A stretch of 64,000 nt of DNA, taken from NCBI GenBank assembly GCA_949987565.1, contig OX465105.1, positions 5,518,159-5,582,158 on the forward strand, written 5' to 3'. The notes below the pieces were generated by a model that had not been told where the DNA came from, did no database searches, and saw only the letters and a list, made by a program, of their open reading frames with translations. Source of the DNA: Luidia sarsii. Its lineage: Eukaryota > Echinodermata > Asteroidea > Paxillosida > Luidiidae. Both the position numbers and the translations under genes were made by a program. The stretch's first letter is position 1, and each line of letters opens with the position of its first letter. Below are positions 34,833-47,650 of this stretch, one piece after another.

Positions 34833-34909
34833 CATACGAAGTGTTATGTACAAATACCTAGAGGAAAGAAATGAAATCACCTTTGAGAAGATTTTCAAGC
34901 AGAAACTGG
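34833..34909 (+). CDS. GRK2: GRK2/3-type kinase, coding exon 2
   Basis: The 77-nt exon completes Ser38 and adds [20 protein letters not shown] then FKQKL plus the first base of Gly64. This is the beginning of the RH domain, helices that in GRK2 bind activated G-alpha-q. Splice sites are CTACAG| and CTGG|GTAAGT; phases match exons 1 and 3. The alignment to vertebrate GRK2 is gap-free (S-IRSVM-KYLE-R-E-TFEKIF-QKLG). Confidence 0.96.
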
Positions 34910-34996
34910 GTAAGTGAACGGAGAGGTCAGGGAAGAGCATCTACATCAGGGAGTGCTGTGCACATGCACACAGTATGTAAATATTGTCCAATGCCT

Positions 34997-35034
34997 TTGA
35001 GAGTACAGACCTGCTAGGATCAAAATGCCTGCTG
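34997..35034 (+). mobile_element. GAAACGTC family fragment
   Basis: TGCCTTTGAGAGTACAGACC, then TGCTAGGATCAAAATGCC: the hairpin and core of the family in decayed form, 90 bp after exon 2. Confidence 0.55.
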
Positions 35035-35149
35035 TCTGAACCTTTTCAAAGTTTGTACATTAAATTCTACTGACATTCTAAGCAGCAAGCACTTTCCAAC
35101 ATGTGTTCTTTTATTTTTTGGTCAATGAATTAATTTTATTAAAGTAAAA

Positions 35150-35220
35150 ACAAAATCTGACACATGGGTCTGAATCCAAGCCTACATCTGAGCTATCAGT
35201 TTAGGGGCCTTCCCAAATAC
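35150..35220 (-). mobile_element. tRNA-derived SINE, copy 3 (reverse)
   Basis: On the minus strand: TTTGGGAAGGCCCCTAAACT, then GATAGCTCAGATGTAGGCTT and GGATTCAGACCC, the same leader and A-box as at 21.04 kb with a weak B-box. Confidence 0.62.
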
Positions 35221-35871
35221 TTGTAGTTACCGGTAACTATCTTTTCTGAGGTGGGGAGCCAGTCAGAAGCAAATTTCAATATCAATTTAATTTGGGTGTT
35301 TATCATTTTCATTTGAACACATACCATATAGATGCTCAGATAGACGATTCAGACATACCAGTGCTTGATACAAAGCCTGTCTGGTGCAAGACATGATGAG
35401 TGAAGTGGCCTGACGTTTTCATTCTGTGAAGACCACTCTTTTGGAAAATTGCGGTTAGAAGTAGTTTTCTTGAAGAGAGTAGTTTTTCCCTATCATCCCC
35501 AAAAGGGCTTCATAAATTTTTTGGGGCAGTTTTTTAAAAGTGGAACTGAATGCACTGATGAACTACACGTATGTGAGTTTGTGTGGCAGTGGGAAAGGAT
35601 TGAGGAACCCAATGGTTTGGAAACAGACTGCTCATCAGGTTGTCCAGAGACCCTGTGCACTGTTCCATTGCAGACAACTCTTTAATTGCCACCTTCACTG
35701 TGAATAGCTTGAACACATCTCATATAATGTTAATGGCCTATACTACATGTAACTCTCTTCTAGTTGCCCATTTGATTAATTGAATACATGCATGGCTAAT
35801 TTTTGCTTGCCCAAAACAGAAATTCACTTGTCTGAATCCTCTCATGTTGCTGATAGCAAATTGAATATTCT

Positions 35872-35920
35872 GCCTTTCAGAAAGGTCAGGACTGCTAGGA
35901 TCAATCCATCAGGCCCTGTA
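35872..35920 (+). mobile_element. GAAACGTC family fragment
   Basis: CTGCCTTTCAGAAAGGTCAG, then GACTGCTAGGATCAATCCAT and CAGGCCC: 5' half of the family, core decayed. Confidence 0.6.
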
Positions 35921-36069
35921 GGTAGATCCCCGTAGGCCTATACGTTACTGTGATCAAACCTTTTGAGGAGGGCACAGTTCCTCATTCAGACCACAAAAAT
36001 TACTACATCTGTATCAATTTTGCAGTTTTGCTTTACTGGCCAGTTGACCAGTGTTAAGGCCATCGCATG

Positions 36070-36460
36070 CGAGAGCTACATGTATCTGCTGAGCAAAAAA
36101 TATCTTGAGGCTGTTAGCTCAGTTCATAGCTCATAGCTTACCGTGTGCGATCAACTTTTGGTGAGATTGCTGTCTCTTCTTGCCGTGAGGCCAATATCTG
36201 TCGTGTTTGATTTGGGAAACCACGTGAACAGGGCGTGTGCTTTCATTGGCCAGTTGTCATGTTTTTGGGGGCTCGATCAGCACGTATACATGTAGTATAC
36301 ATGTAGTGAGTTTTTTAACACGCAAGGCGAAAATAATATTGGTCTCACCGGCCTTATGTGAGGCAGAAATCTCACAAAAAGTTGACCCCACATGTGAGCT
36401 ACGTGCTGAGCTAACGGCCTCGAGAGATTTTTTGCTCAGCATATGTACTTATAGCTCTCG
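36070..36460. mobile_element. TIR element family H (about 390 bp, arms of 150+ bp)
   Basis: The left end CGAGAGCTACATGTATCTGC, then TGAGCAAAAAATATCTTGAG, is matched in reverse by the right end (CTCGAGAGATTTTTTGCTCA ... TAGCTCTCG). GTTAGCTCAG, the ATCAACTTTTGGTGAGAT/ATCTCACAAAAAGTTGA pair and the GGCCAATAT/ATATTGGTC pair continue the inversion inward. Non-coding, so MITE-like. Confidence 0.88.
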
Positions 36461-36954
36461 TCTTCGACAGCCTTAAGAGTCAAATCCTGTCAAGACTCAA
36501 GACACGTAGGTTGTTTGAATGACAATGACAATGTGCACTTCACTTCAGTGCAAGCTTCACTAGCTAGCTTTTCCTCAAGGCTCCTAAATGCAATAGGAAG
36601 GCCGTATCTAGCATCCACTCATTGCTAAATTTCTCATGAAACAAACAAATGGGTTTACTCGAATGCATCCAGATGGTGTAAATGTATAGGCCTGTGCTCG
36701 TATAGATGACGGTCTTTCAGAGCACTCTCATGAGAGTCGTTACTCCACCAGCGCAATTGCCTCAACCACAGTCTCATTAGAGTTTCCCAATTAACCCAAA
36801 AAAAAGAGAGGAAAAAATAGATAAAAATCAACAATTCAAATGGTGGTAAGATTGACCAATATGAAATGTAAACTGTAGGCCAATTTGTTTGTCTCTCTTT
36901 TAACCGGACTGAGCTGGTCTTAATTCAAAGCAAGCAGAGTTTGTGTGCATCCTG

Positions 36955-37235
36955 GACTTGTACATGTACAAATGCACAGTACACGTGTACATGATCCACC
37001 AGGAAATGATCATAACTGTGCATGTATGTACATGTACATGTGCATGTACACAAGTGCATGTACATTGTACATGTACCCATACATGTACAGTTTTTTGTAC
37101 ACTGTACAACATGTGCATAGATGTACGTACAAACTTGTACATTTGTTAATGTACACATACATGAACATGTACATGTATGTATGTACATGTACATGTACAT
37201 GCACATGTACATGACTACATGTACATGTACAGTAC
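36955..37235. repeat. TGTACA-rich tract
   Basis: TACATGTACATGTGCATGTA-type units; multiple overlapping open frames are periodicity artefacts. Confidence 0.8.
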
Positions 37236-37977
37236 ACATGTTTCTTCAGAGCAACGAGGCACCACGCACAGGAAGACGCATTTCTGCAGTGACTCGCCCC
37301 TAGCTGACCCCACTCGGAGTTGGTTGCAAAGGATAATCAACCTTGCTCTTTGTTTTTCGGTGTATCCGATTGCCGTGACAACAGAGCAACATGTGTATGC
37401 ATACCGGTACGAGTGTACCGGTACATGTACGCACACTATTTTCGACCAGGAAGTGTGTGTTATAGGATTGCCGTGTACAACGTACTGTACACTATGCTCA
37501 ATTGTTCCACTTCCTGTTACAGTGAGAGGAAATATGGTTTCATTGATGTCATGAATGTGCAAACAAATTTATGGATATGATAGACAAGAGTTTTTTGAGG
37601 GCACTGGTCATCAACCCTTGTCATTAGCCTAACCACTTCAATTCATCTCCAGGGCTAGTGTTCTCAAAGCTCAATGCAATGAAAGGTGCTTTCGTTACTG
37701 TACTTCATATGCTGTACACAGACATGGAGCCACTTGAGGGTTGGGTTGTGCCATGGCCTGTGTGTCCCCAACATGCACTTTAAATTGGATTGAGGCGAGT
37801 GAATCAAGCTTGTCAAGTAGCCAAGTAGAAGCCGGCTCAGTTTTTGTCAGACCCATGAAGAACTTAAGTCATGTACATGTAGGCCTACATGTATACAATG
37901 TATTACAGTAGTACCCAGTACATGTACATGTACATGTACATGTACATTGAAATACTGTAGCAAAGAAACTCTGACTG

Positions 37978-38067
37978 CAGAAGGATGTGAACCAAGGCCT
38001 TGGGGTTACTGTACCAGCACTCAACCACCTGAGCTATCTGGCCTCATAGGTGGGGGCCTTCCCAAAT
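37978..38067 (-). mobile_element. tRNA-derived SINE, copy 4 (reverse)
   Basis: On the minus strand: TTTGGGAAGGCCCCCACCTA, GCCAGATAGCTCAGGTGG, TTGAGTGCTGGTACAG and GCCTTGGTTCACATCC, giving leader, A-box and B-box in the order seen at 21.04 kb. Confidence 0.72.
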
Positions 38068-38819
38068 TGTCTTTTTTATTCAATCATTCCAAACCCTTAG
38101 TGTGATAGTCCATCAAATGTGTAGCACTCAGTATCATCTCCTACAGACAGTGGCACGTTGTGATACTGTGTAACAGCACTCTGTAAAGCTTTCCTGCATA
38201 TTCCCCTCAGAACATTATCGCACTCTAGTGGAGTGGTGGACTCCTTGAACAACTTCTTCACCATTTGAAAAACTGTCCCGCTTTGCGGAAGGATGTACAT
38301 GTACATATACATGTAGCAAGGATGCAATAATCTACTGGGGTACTAGCATTAGACAACATAATTCAGATGAAGACATTTCAGAAATGATGGTGACTTTGCT
38401 GTCCATAGATACAATACAGTATATCCAGCATTCAGTAATGTTGCTGCACAACATAGGGGGCCTACTGTGCACTTATCCAGAAACCATACAAGATGCCCCT
38501 CCCCTCCCTTCCTGTGCCAGTTACTATGGTTACAGGGTAGTAATGACTACATGGTATCCAAAGACCTTGATCAATTTGGGCTCTGGATACATTTTTGTAT
38601 CAAATGCGATGAGCATATGGATTAATAGCGATGAGCATATGGATTAATAATCCATACATGTGTATTCATTTGATCATGTGTGGGAGGGGGCTTTTATCCA
38701 CATACACTGATACATGTGTATGTCTGAATGTTTACTGAAATTTCAATACAATCATACATTTATCCAATCAGATTCTCTGGGTTATGTTGGTATACATATG
38801 CAGGCAGCGTACAAACATT

Positions 38820-38890
38820 GTGTACATGTACAATGTACATGTACATGTACATATGTATGTACATGTACATGTATGTATGTATTTGTACAG
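38820..38890. repeat. TGTACA tract
   Basis: GTACATGTACATGTACATAT-type run, 70 bp. Confidence 0.7.
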
Positions 38891-41084
38891 CCACTTTGTC
38901 ACAGCCATTCAATATGCACATTTACATGGGCCTGAAAACCTAATTTACACTGCGTACGTAAAGGAAATTAAGCGTACATTTTACAGTTTGATTTGTCATC
39001 TGACCTCCTGGGAATTGTTTCAGTCTGGCAACATCCATTGCTTCAACATTCATTCATTCGTTGTTCCCTGTCCTGTCTAATGCAGTGTCTAGTAATACAT
39101 ACATGTATACGTAGATCATGTACGTATGCAAGTTTGTTCTTGAGCCTATGAAATACATTGTGTACATGTTCATGCAATGTCCATACTAAGGTAAAAACAA
39201 GGAACGTCTGTAATAAAATTAAAGTAATGTATAAACGCACAGTGTACATGTACAATGTACACGTAAAGTCCATGTTCACTGCACATGTACTGTACATGTA
39301 CATGTACATGAAATCACTTCCATTGCTGAACATGTTTACTGGTACATCCACATTGTAGTACCATGTAAAATCAAATAAAGAATAAAAATTTGTGCATTCA
39401 CTTGTCCATACACCAATCTGTATGAAAATGAACATCATACATTTGTACATGTACCATCCCATGCACACACTTTGTCCACAATCTAGATATCAGATTCAGG
39501 TTGTTCCTGCACTTGTCCAGAGAATGTGATGGAGGGCAGTGTGCATGTACACTGCGTGTACAATAGTGTTGTTGTGTTCCAGTGAGACTGCCATTTGTCA
39601 TGGCATTGGCAATGGCACACGTGACATACAGGTTAGCTAGTCACCCATCAAGTAACCTGTATAGACTGTTTACAGAGGTTCATAGACCCAGTACATTGTT
39701 ATTTACATAAAAGTTCACAAACATTTACACACGTGTTAACTGGTACAGATTTGAGTTGCCGATCACACCATCAAATTTTGCCTATTTTTACTGGCCTTTT
39801 ATAGCCTTAATTCATATTTTACTAGCCCTATGTACGGTACAGTAGACCAGTAGGCCAGTGTTTGTGTCATGTTGGGTCCAGCTGTGAGTGTGCAGACATA
39901 ATGTACCTTCAGATATTGTGAACAGTACATGTGGTGAATTGAGAAAAACAAATTCCCTGAAGAAAATTTGCTGTGCAGCATTTGTAGGGTATAGGCCAAG
40001 GATTATGGTACAGTGTAGGGATTAACAGAAAGAAGGGGGGACTGGCAAGGGCAGTAGATTTGATTACTGGACAGCCAAGTGATTTACATAAATATTTAAT
40101 TAAGATTTAAAATGAAGGGGATTAAATTACTGGCACATTGCAAGCCTGATATTGAGGTGAAAGGTTCCCAGGATGTGGCAAGAAAATGAGTTCTGCCAAT
40201 GCTTTTGTAGGTGATGTACACATGTACATGTATAGTACACTGTACATGTACAGTGTACAGTGTACATGTACCTGTCCTATGTATGTGTAGGAGAAAAAAG
40301 CGGTGTTTTAGTGTCGCATATGCCACAAGGCTGAAGTCCCATGGAGACCTGAATCTATGCTTGGCAATCAGCTTTGTTAGTGTATAAATGAATGCATGTA
40401 CTGGTATAAACTACATGTATGATGTACAGTGTACATGTACATGTACATGTATACAGTGTAAACTGTGCATCACAGCCCTTTTGTTGTGTGCTCTTTGCTT
40501 GTACGGTAACTGAAAGAGTGGCCGCGGCATACCTGCGCAAAATGGGTTTTTGTATCGTACCACCGTTGCCATGGCGTTGACCAATCACTTAAATAAGAAG
40601 CTCCCGAATACCTGGAGCAGTATATGCACGTATACCCATGTACATGGATTGTACGTACATGTATTTGCATCTGTCACAATGGGTAGACAGGAGAGCTCAA
40701 GCATGTGTGGGTATGCATGTCTTCAAAGCTCACTTTGAACCTCATGTACCGTATTTGCTCACCTTTAAACTAATATGTTATGCATACATGTAAGAGTTTT
40801 AGCCTGCAATTGAAATTAAATATTGTACGTATGCATTGCACTGGTACTAAAACTGTACGTACATTGTGTTCGACAAGCACATAATAAGGTAACCAAACGT
40901 GTTTTGTGAAAGGTACTGGTACTGTGTGCTTTGCCTTTTCTGTTTTGCCTTTCAGGAAATTTGACGTAGCGGTGTAATATTATTAGAGTGGGGAAAATGG
41001 CAATAAATTGTTGTTGTCTTTCACCACACTAAATTCACCCCTTTCTGAAAACTTATGATGTGCACAATGTGCATACTATACAGT

Positions 41085-41350
41085 GTATGTACAGTACATG
41101 TACATGTACATAAAAAACTGTACATACATGTGTACATGATGTACATGCATGTACAGTGTAGATGTATGTAATTCAGGTCACAGTACACTGTACAGTAAAT
41201 GTACAGTACATGTACATACAGTACATGTACATGTACATGTACATGTAGTACATGTACATGTAGTACATGTACATGTACAGTACATAAACATTATTATATT
41301 TTTCACAGTGTACCGTATATATATGTACTGTATAGGCTACATGTACATGT
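41085..41350. repeat. TGTACA-rich tract
   Basis: Contains TACAGTACATGTACATACAG and two copies of GTACATGTACATGTA joined by GTA-only junctions. Confidence 0.8.
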
Positions 41351-41584
41351 AGCCCTTTTTACATGAGCGCTGAAAATGCATGTCTACGAAAATTTGGCGC
41401 CGAATGTCTGACACGAAGGTTGCTTGCGATTTCATCGCAGACATTCAGACAAAGTCAATTCAGATACATTTTCATAAGAGGTCAGAAGTTAGTATTGCTG
41501 GTACTGCGATATCATTTGCACGGTGGAATAGGTTTACCAGTGTTGCTGTCAGAATTGACAAGCTTGTCAAGCGTGCATTATGAT

Positions 41585-41810
41585 TAGACCGATTGCGCGA
41601 CCAATGTTTACATGCCATCTCGTGACTTATAGTGGGTATTTTTGCATCATTTGGTGCAGAAAAGGAGTGGAAAAGAGCAAAGAAGACTATCATATTGTCC
41701 ACATTCTTCTACATGTATATTTCCATTGCTGCTCTGCACCAAATGAGATGAAAAAGTACCCTCTTTAAGTCACGTGATGGCATGTAAACAGTGGTCATGC
41801 AATCGGTCTA
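41585..41810. mobile_element. TIR element family E (226 bp, arms about 75 bp)
   Basis: The left arm TAGACCGATTGCGCGACCAA, TGTTTACATGCCATCTCGTG, ACTTA and the right arm (reversed TAGACCGATTGCATGACCAC, TGTTTACATGCCATCACGTG, ACTTA) match over about 75 bp. It ends in TA on both sides. MITE-like and non-coding. Confidence 0.9.
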
Positions 41811-42781
41811 TTGTACGACTGCTGCATACCTGTACATGTAGTTCTAGAAATGGCGAAGAATACGATCAACTGCCAGACATTCAAAGAAAATGTCAAGCTC
41901 ATCAATGTAATGGGCTAATGGCAGAGATTGACTAACATACATGTACAGAGGAAAATGCACCTAGGAGTACATGAAGAAGAATCACTTAACATTCATGAAG
42001 CGCCAATTTGGAAGATTTGCTGAGCGCTTTGCACATGTGTAAAGGCGACACCTCTGACCAGAATCCTTGCGAACATCGCATAGATGCATGATGCTCTACA
42101 TGTACATGTACTGTACGACCAATCTCGGTGATTATCACACGGATGTCGAATTGATGCGAAATTTTGTAGGAAGGTCTCGATCCCTGTCACGAATCGCACG
42201 GGACCCGTGCAATCTGGTGACTGGGATTCACTTTTATACGACAAGTTACACGTATGTACATTGTGTGTATCTGTGCATTCTTGACATTGATGCTATTTTC
42301 TCGCACGGGACCCTTGTTTTAGCTCTCGTTCACGTGTAGATGTACAGTATACATACATCATACCGGTACATGTACACATGTACATGTACGTGATATACGT
42401 GTAAACTTGTGTAAATTTTTATACATGCTATGGATTGACATCCCTGTGTACATGTACATTGACATCAACCAGGAAATAGTTTGACAACATGGCAAATGGC
42501 CATGTTATAATAGGATTAGTTGAAATGAAAATAAGGAAGAACTTTCCTTAGGTCCTGGATGACTTACAAATGGGTAATTGCCAATATAAACCATAGTGTA
42601 ATCTTGGCACAAGTTTGTATTGAATATATGGACTCTGTACATTATGTAGAATTGAAGATGTGTGTGCATCTACATGTACAACGTGTACATGTGTATGTAC
42701 TTCACATTTACAATGTACATGTACATGTACTTTATATCTACACTGTACATTGTATGCATACCGTACTTGCAATTGTCTGGC

Positions 42782-42937
42782 CAGGGCTGGATTTCACAAA
42801 GCCTTACGATCCATCTTAACTCAACTTACGATGGACAACCCTTCGTAAGTTGTGATAGGCAGTATGATTTCTGTGCATCGCTAATCATCTTGCGATTAAT
42901 CGTAAGTTACGATGAGTTTGGTGAAATCGACCACAGG
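42782..42937. mobile_element. TIR element family D, copy 2 (reverse)
   Basis: CAGGGCTGGATTTCACAAAG ... GATGAGTTTGGTGAAATCGA, then CCACAGG: the copy at 29.01 kb in reverse orientation, with the same internal ACTTACGA pair. Confidence 0.87.
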
Positions 42938-43139
42938 TTACTCAACATGCATTATATACATGTACATTGTAGCCTAAAGTACATCTATGTCCAGTTCAGA
43001 AGTTCTTGGTGATCCAGAATGCCAGTTCTTGCTGTGCTTAAATTGAAGAGTTACAGGTGTCCAAGACTTTTCCATCTTGCCGTGTATCATCTGGAGTTTG
43101 GAGGCTAACCGGTCTGCTGACCACCAGTTAAGGCCCGCT

Positions 43140-43572
43140 AATTAGGCATGACAGGCCCGCAGTAGCGGGAAGTGGCAATGCCGCGCGGTATTTTACGTTT
43201 ACACAGGAGCGCAACCTCACTCAATATTTTATGCAAATGACATTCTTCAAACACATATACACAGGAGCAGAGACTCGCTTAATATTTATGCAAATGATAT
43301 TCTTCTATGGTGCCATGTATCCGAAGGAATCCAAAGCACGATGAAGAAGCTCTCTTGCATCTGATCCTGGCGAGAGGATTGCATCTCAAGCAGAAGAGAA
43401 ACCAAAGAATTTGTTTGGTCAGTGTGCGCAGTTGCAGCCGCGGTATCTTTCGAAAAATCGCTCTGGTTTCTAAAACCGGTGCAGGACGTAAACCTTCCCT
43501 TTAGAAAACTGTGGATCCTATTTTTGACTGCGCGTAATTCCGTTAATACCGCTTGTGCATGTACAATTTAAA
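43140..43572. repeat. Dispersed repeat family L, copy 2
   Basis: Matches 31.71-32.11 kb in order. Here the ACACAGGAGC...CTCACTCAAT...TATGCAAATGA block is duplicated in tandem (43200-43242 and 43262-43292). It ends with AATTCCGTTAATACCGC. Confidence 0.78.
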
Positions 43573-43714
43573 TAGGCTTTTATGGGTGACTTAAAGGCTG
43601 TTTTGAGTTGCCACTGCTGGTAACCAATGCCACTCTTTTCTTTAAAATAGAAGTATCTCACAAAAGAAATTATACGTAAATACCAGTAGAACCTCATAGC
43701 ACAAAAATAGTTCA

Positions 43715-44250
43715 AAGGCCTATTAAAAGGTCCAAAGATTAATGCAGTTTGTGTACAGTATACATTTAATTAAACCATTAAACATACATGTACAGGTGTG
43801 TACATGTACCAAAAAACAGTACAGTGAAGTTTTTAGCATAAAACGATTATCTGAGAAAGGAGTAAAAGGGCGAAAAAGTCACATTTTTGGCACCAACCTG
43901 TGAGAGATGAAAAGATTTGGTTGGATTTTTCAATAGTGCCATCATGACTGGACGATTGATTTGAACCACCATAGACCATGCGTACATGTATGTACAGTAT
44001 GTATGTATGTATTGGCTTGTTTGTGAGACCAGCATTCGACAAATACAGTAGGTACGAAAAATGAAAGTTTTATCTCGCGAGATAAAACTATTTTTCCGTG
44101 TTTGAGTGAAAATTTCTCGGAAAGTACAGCATCCCATACCGTAAGATTTGAACGTGTGGATTATATCTTGACCCTCTAGGCCTCTACACACTGTGTAAAT
44201 TAGAAGGAAATCTCAATGTTTTTCCGATCTTCCCAATGTTGTATTGGGCC
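43715..44250. mobile_element. TIR element family J, copy 2 (longer, interrupted)
   Basis: The right end CCAATGTTGTATTGGGC (44233-44249) and the internal AAGTACAGCATCCCATACC and GTAAATTAGAAGGAAATCTC match copy 1. The left end is decayed (AAAAGGTCCAAAGATT). An extra 130-bp or so (about 43910-44060, with a TGTATGTACAGTATG run) has no counterpart. TATCTCGCGAGATA (44071-44084) is a perfect 14-bp palindrome inside it. Confidence 0.75.
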
Positions 44251-44947
44251 TTTTATGCAGTATGGCATCCAATACAGGAATAGTCTGAAAAGAAGTACAA
44301 ATACAGTGCCCACTTTTTTCACATTTGTGATTTTGATAATGATACATGAAGTTTCATCTCTTGGACATTATCAAGCAAGCCCACGCAAACCTGCCCATGC
44401 ACGTAGTCCATTGCGGTGTTAACCCATGCATGGCATGGCTTGATGGCCATACTCAAGGAAATAATAGTCTTGATATTTGGGCTGTTGACTGACCACTCCC
44501 ACACATATTGTATCCTCTTCCTTCACTGGATGGAGGCCATCTCTTCCTTTTTCTTTCCACCTCAGTTTGGGCACAAATATCTTCATGTTCTTAACATGCA
44601 TCCATGTTCTATGCGGGGCAGGATTTTTTTGTTTAGATGGGTATCCCAATTGTCCACTCACAATATTTTGACCAGGTGGTAGATGGGGTGAATGTTGAAA
44701 ATTGAAAGAAAAAAAAAGGAACATCACCCAGACATCATGAAAAAAATCAGAAAATTATGCCTACACATATCCACATAATATATTTTTTTCAACAGATACA
44801 TGTACATGTACATGTAACTGGAATTGAGAATGTGCAGTAATTTATAAGTCTGTACATACATGTAGTACATACAGTATGTACAGTACTGTGAATGTGCATT
44901 GTACATAATGTACAGTGTACGTACATGTACAAGTACATGTAGGTATC

Positions 44948-44972
44948 TCAAAATTTAGTGGGCCTGACGTTA
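44948..44972 (-). mobile_element. GAAACGTC family fragment (reverse)
   Basis: CTCAAAATTTAGTGGGCCTG, then ACGTT: only the tail side of the core remains. Confidence 0.6.
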
Positions 44973-45059
44973 TACAGCTAGCACTTACACTGTAAGTTGA
45001 TTTGAAGCCTTGATTTGACTGAAATTTGCTGGTCTGATTCCATACAAATAAGACGTTGT

Positions 45060-45600
45060 ACAATTTGTACAGTACATGTATTGTACACACATTGCATAAC
45101 ATGTGAACTACATGTACATGTAGCCAGTACATGGTACATGTACAGTACATGTATGTATGTGTATGGCAACTGTGCACATGTACATGTACGTACACTGCAT
45201 GTACAATTAGTCTTGGCATATTTCATGGGCACGTACGCACGGATGAGGAATGCTTTGTCCCAGTGCCGTGCAAATTTAATGAAAATTGAATGCAGACAAT
45301 CTTCCTAGGAGCAGGAGTCAATGTCAGTAATTGTAGACGCACTACTAGCACTGCATGTCTGCCGATGTACCCACCTACATGTACATGTACAATGTGTACA
45401 GTACATGTACATGTACAATGAACATACATGTACATGTACATGTACATACTAAGTACATGTACATGTATACGGTATATACAATGTACAGTGTGTATGTACC
45501 GGGTACTGTACGGGGGTACAGTACATGTACATGTACATGTACATGCGTGTGTACATATGTACATATATACATGTACAGTGTAGGCCTACCCCTGTACATG
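45060..45600. repeat. TGTACA-rich tracts
   Basis: Two dense blocks (45060-45210 and 45375-45600) separated by about 160 bp of ordinary sequence. The second includes ACCGGGTACTGTACGGGGGT variants. All open frames here are artefacts of hexamer periodicity. Confidence 0.8.
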
Positions 45601-45894
45601 TGTAGGAGACATAAGAGGACTACCGGTAGTGTGTGCTTTGGTATAGGATGTGTGCAGTGGGTACCAGGGAACCTCTCCAGGGTGCACTGCAATGCAACCA
45701 TATGTACATGTACATGTACTGTACGGTGCAGGCACAACAGGCCATAGAGGGAGGGAGGGAATTGTGCAGGGAAGGAGGTGCAGACATCAATTATGTAGAT
45801 AAGGCTCCTCTCTCACCAATTGGCCAGCATTACACTGGTCAAGTTTATTGCCAGACGGATGGCTACATGTGTGTGTTGTACCTGTACTTGGAGA

Positions 45895-46012
45895 GCATGT
45901 ACATGTACATGTACACTGTACCATGATTGTATACATGTACATAGACAAATGCATACACAATGTACATACACATACGTGTACACTGTACATGTACATCGTA
46001 CATAGCCACGTT
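45895..46012. repeat. TGTACA tract
   Basis: TACATGTACATGTACACTGT-type run. Confidence 0.7.
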
Positions 46013-46769
46013 TATTCATGTGTGCATGTACTTGTTCGACAGCGTCTCTGCCCATCATGTTATCTGGGGCTATAGCATAAGGCATGGAATTTTCATTGTT
46101 GTCTAAGTTGGCATTCAATTGTAGCAAAATAAGGCATTGAAGCCTTAATTGTATTTTGAACTTAAGCCTTGACATTGGGGAACTATGGCATTGACGTTCA
46201 TTGCTAGAGAATTTCACTTTTATTCTGGGCAAAATACGGTATTACACCCGCCTTCAGAGTGATAGTCGACTAGTTATCAGGCAAGAATCAGGCATACCTG
46301 GTACATGTACATGTATGTATGTGGGGCCTTTGTAAGACACCAAGGCTGTTCATATGGAAAAAGTACATGTATACATGTACATGCAATGTTTGCCATAAAT
46401 GGCAAGAGGACGTTGATAAATCAACGATAGGGCAAATGGGATGGAGGCCTATATTGTTCATTCAATTTCAGGACTAAATAACGGCATGGGGCATTTTACG
46501 TTTAATTGGTGAGACATTAATTTGCCTTTCCTAATTATGCACAAGGTTGTTGTTGTGCAAGTACCGGTACATTCAGGACAAGTCCATTTGTATTCAGGAA
46601 CAAATTAAGGCAATGGGGCCCTCGTAGTCTTGTACATGTAGGCATTCTGTCTACATGCTTGTATTTGCTGCAAAATAACAATATTCGGCTCTTTGTTGAA
46701 AAACAAATTAGTGAAATCATATTCCTGGGATAAAAGAAATCTGTTAAGTGACATTTTCAAAAAAATGTA

Positions 46770-47150
46770 AAACATTCTCAAGGAGGCCATCCACATCCGA
46801 CTTTGCCGAAACAACATCAACCGGGACAGCGGCATTGTCATCCCCGGTTTCTGGCTCCCCACCATCAGACGCCACGACCCCTGACCCACCACGGACAGGG
46901 CCGCTAGTGGACGCCGAACCGCGCGCCAAACCGCACGATCACCACTACAACGTCCGCAAACTGGTAAACAGGAACCGGCGAAGCGGACATAAACAGATGC
47001 CGCAGAGCGCATTCTTCAGTTGCCTGATGAATGTTAGCAGTTAGCAACCGAAACGTCGCCACCAGCAACAACACATCGCGTGACTTTGATCACCCTTTCT
47101 ACTTACATGTACATGTATCTACACCACCGCGATGAACAACCCCTTCATTT
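46770..47150 (+). mobile_element. Retroelement 3' end (Penelope-like candidate), hammerhead-like motif
   Basis: A frame open from about 46748 to 47044 reads RRPSTSDFAETTSTGTAALS...PHDHHYNVRKLVNRNRRSGHKQMP and is clearly richer in G+C and Pro/Ser/Thr/Arg than the intron. It stops near CTGATGA (47024). That is followed by a bulged hairpin (GTTAGC...GCAAC) and GAAACGTC (47050). A tail (47086-47150) recurs in reverse at 1006-1070. A C-terminal ORF followed by CTGATGA-hairpin-GAAAC is the layout of Penelope-like elements, whose RNAs carry hammerhead ribozymes. I see no reverse-transcriptase or GIY-YIG motif here, so the class is inferred. Confidence 0.5.
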
Positions 47151-47539
47151 CTATTCTCAAGTATACATGTACATGTAAACTGAAAATCTACTTAATTAAT
47201 CTACACTGTAGCTTACATAAATAAATGTTGTTTTGACTGAACATTGTTGTTTCTTTTCTTTTTTGTTATCGAAAGTAACCCTGGATTCATTGTTGTCTGT
47301 CTTCCTTTAGATGTCAGAAGTCTCAGAACTGACCTTTTTGTCAAGCCATACATACCCGACTCAAGCTTTGAATTTATAGATTGTGCCTCTCGTGTGCAGC
47401 CTGAAACTTAACGAACATGTACATGTAGCCCTTCGTGTTATTTTAATCTCCACTTACATGTACTGTCATGTTCTGCCATGATGAGAAATAAATCTAAAGA
47501 GAAAAAAAGAAGAGATGACTAACTTGTACCGTACTGATA

Positions 47540-47650
47540 TACAAAAATGTTGCAAACTGCTTACTGACTAAAATTACCAAATTATCCACATCTCAAAATT
47601 TAGTGGGCCTGACGTTTCGATCCTAGCCGGACCTTTCTCAAAGGCAGAGT
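47540..47650 (-). mobile_element. GAAACGTC family, full copy (reverse)
   Basis: GATATACAAAAATGTTGCAA ... GTGGGCCTGACGTTTCGATC, then CTAGCCGGACCTTTCTCAAA and GGCAGAG. It is the full consensus on the minus strand. Confidence 0.85.
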
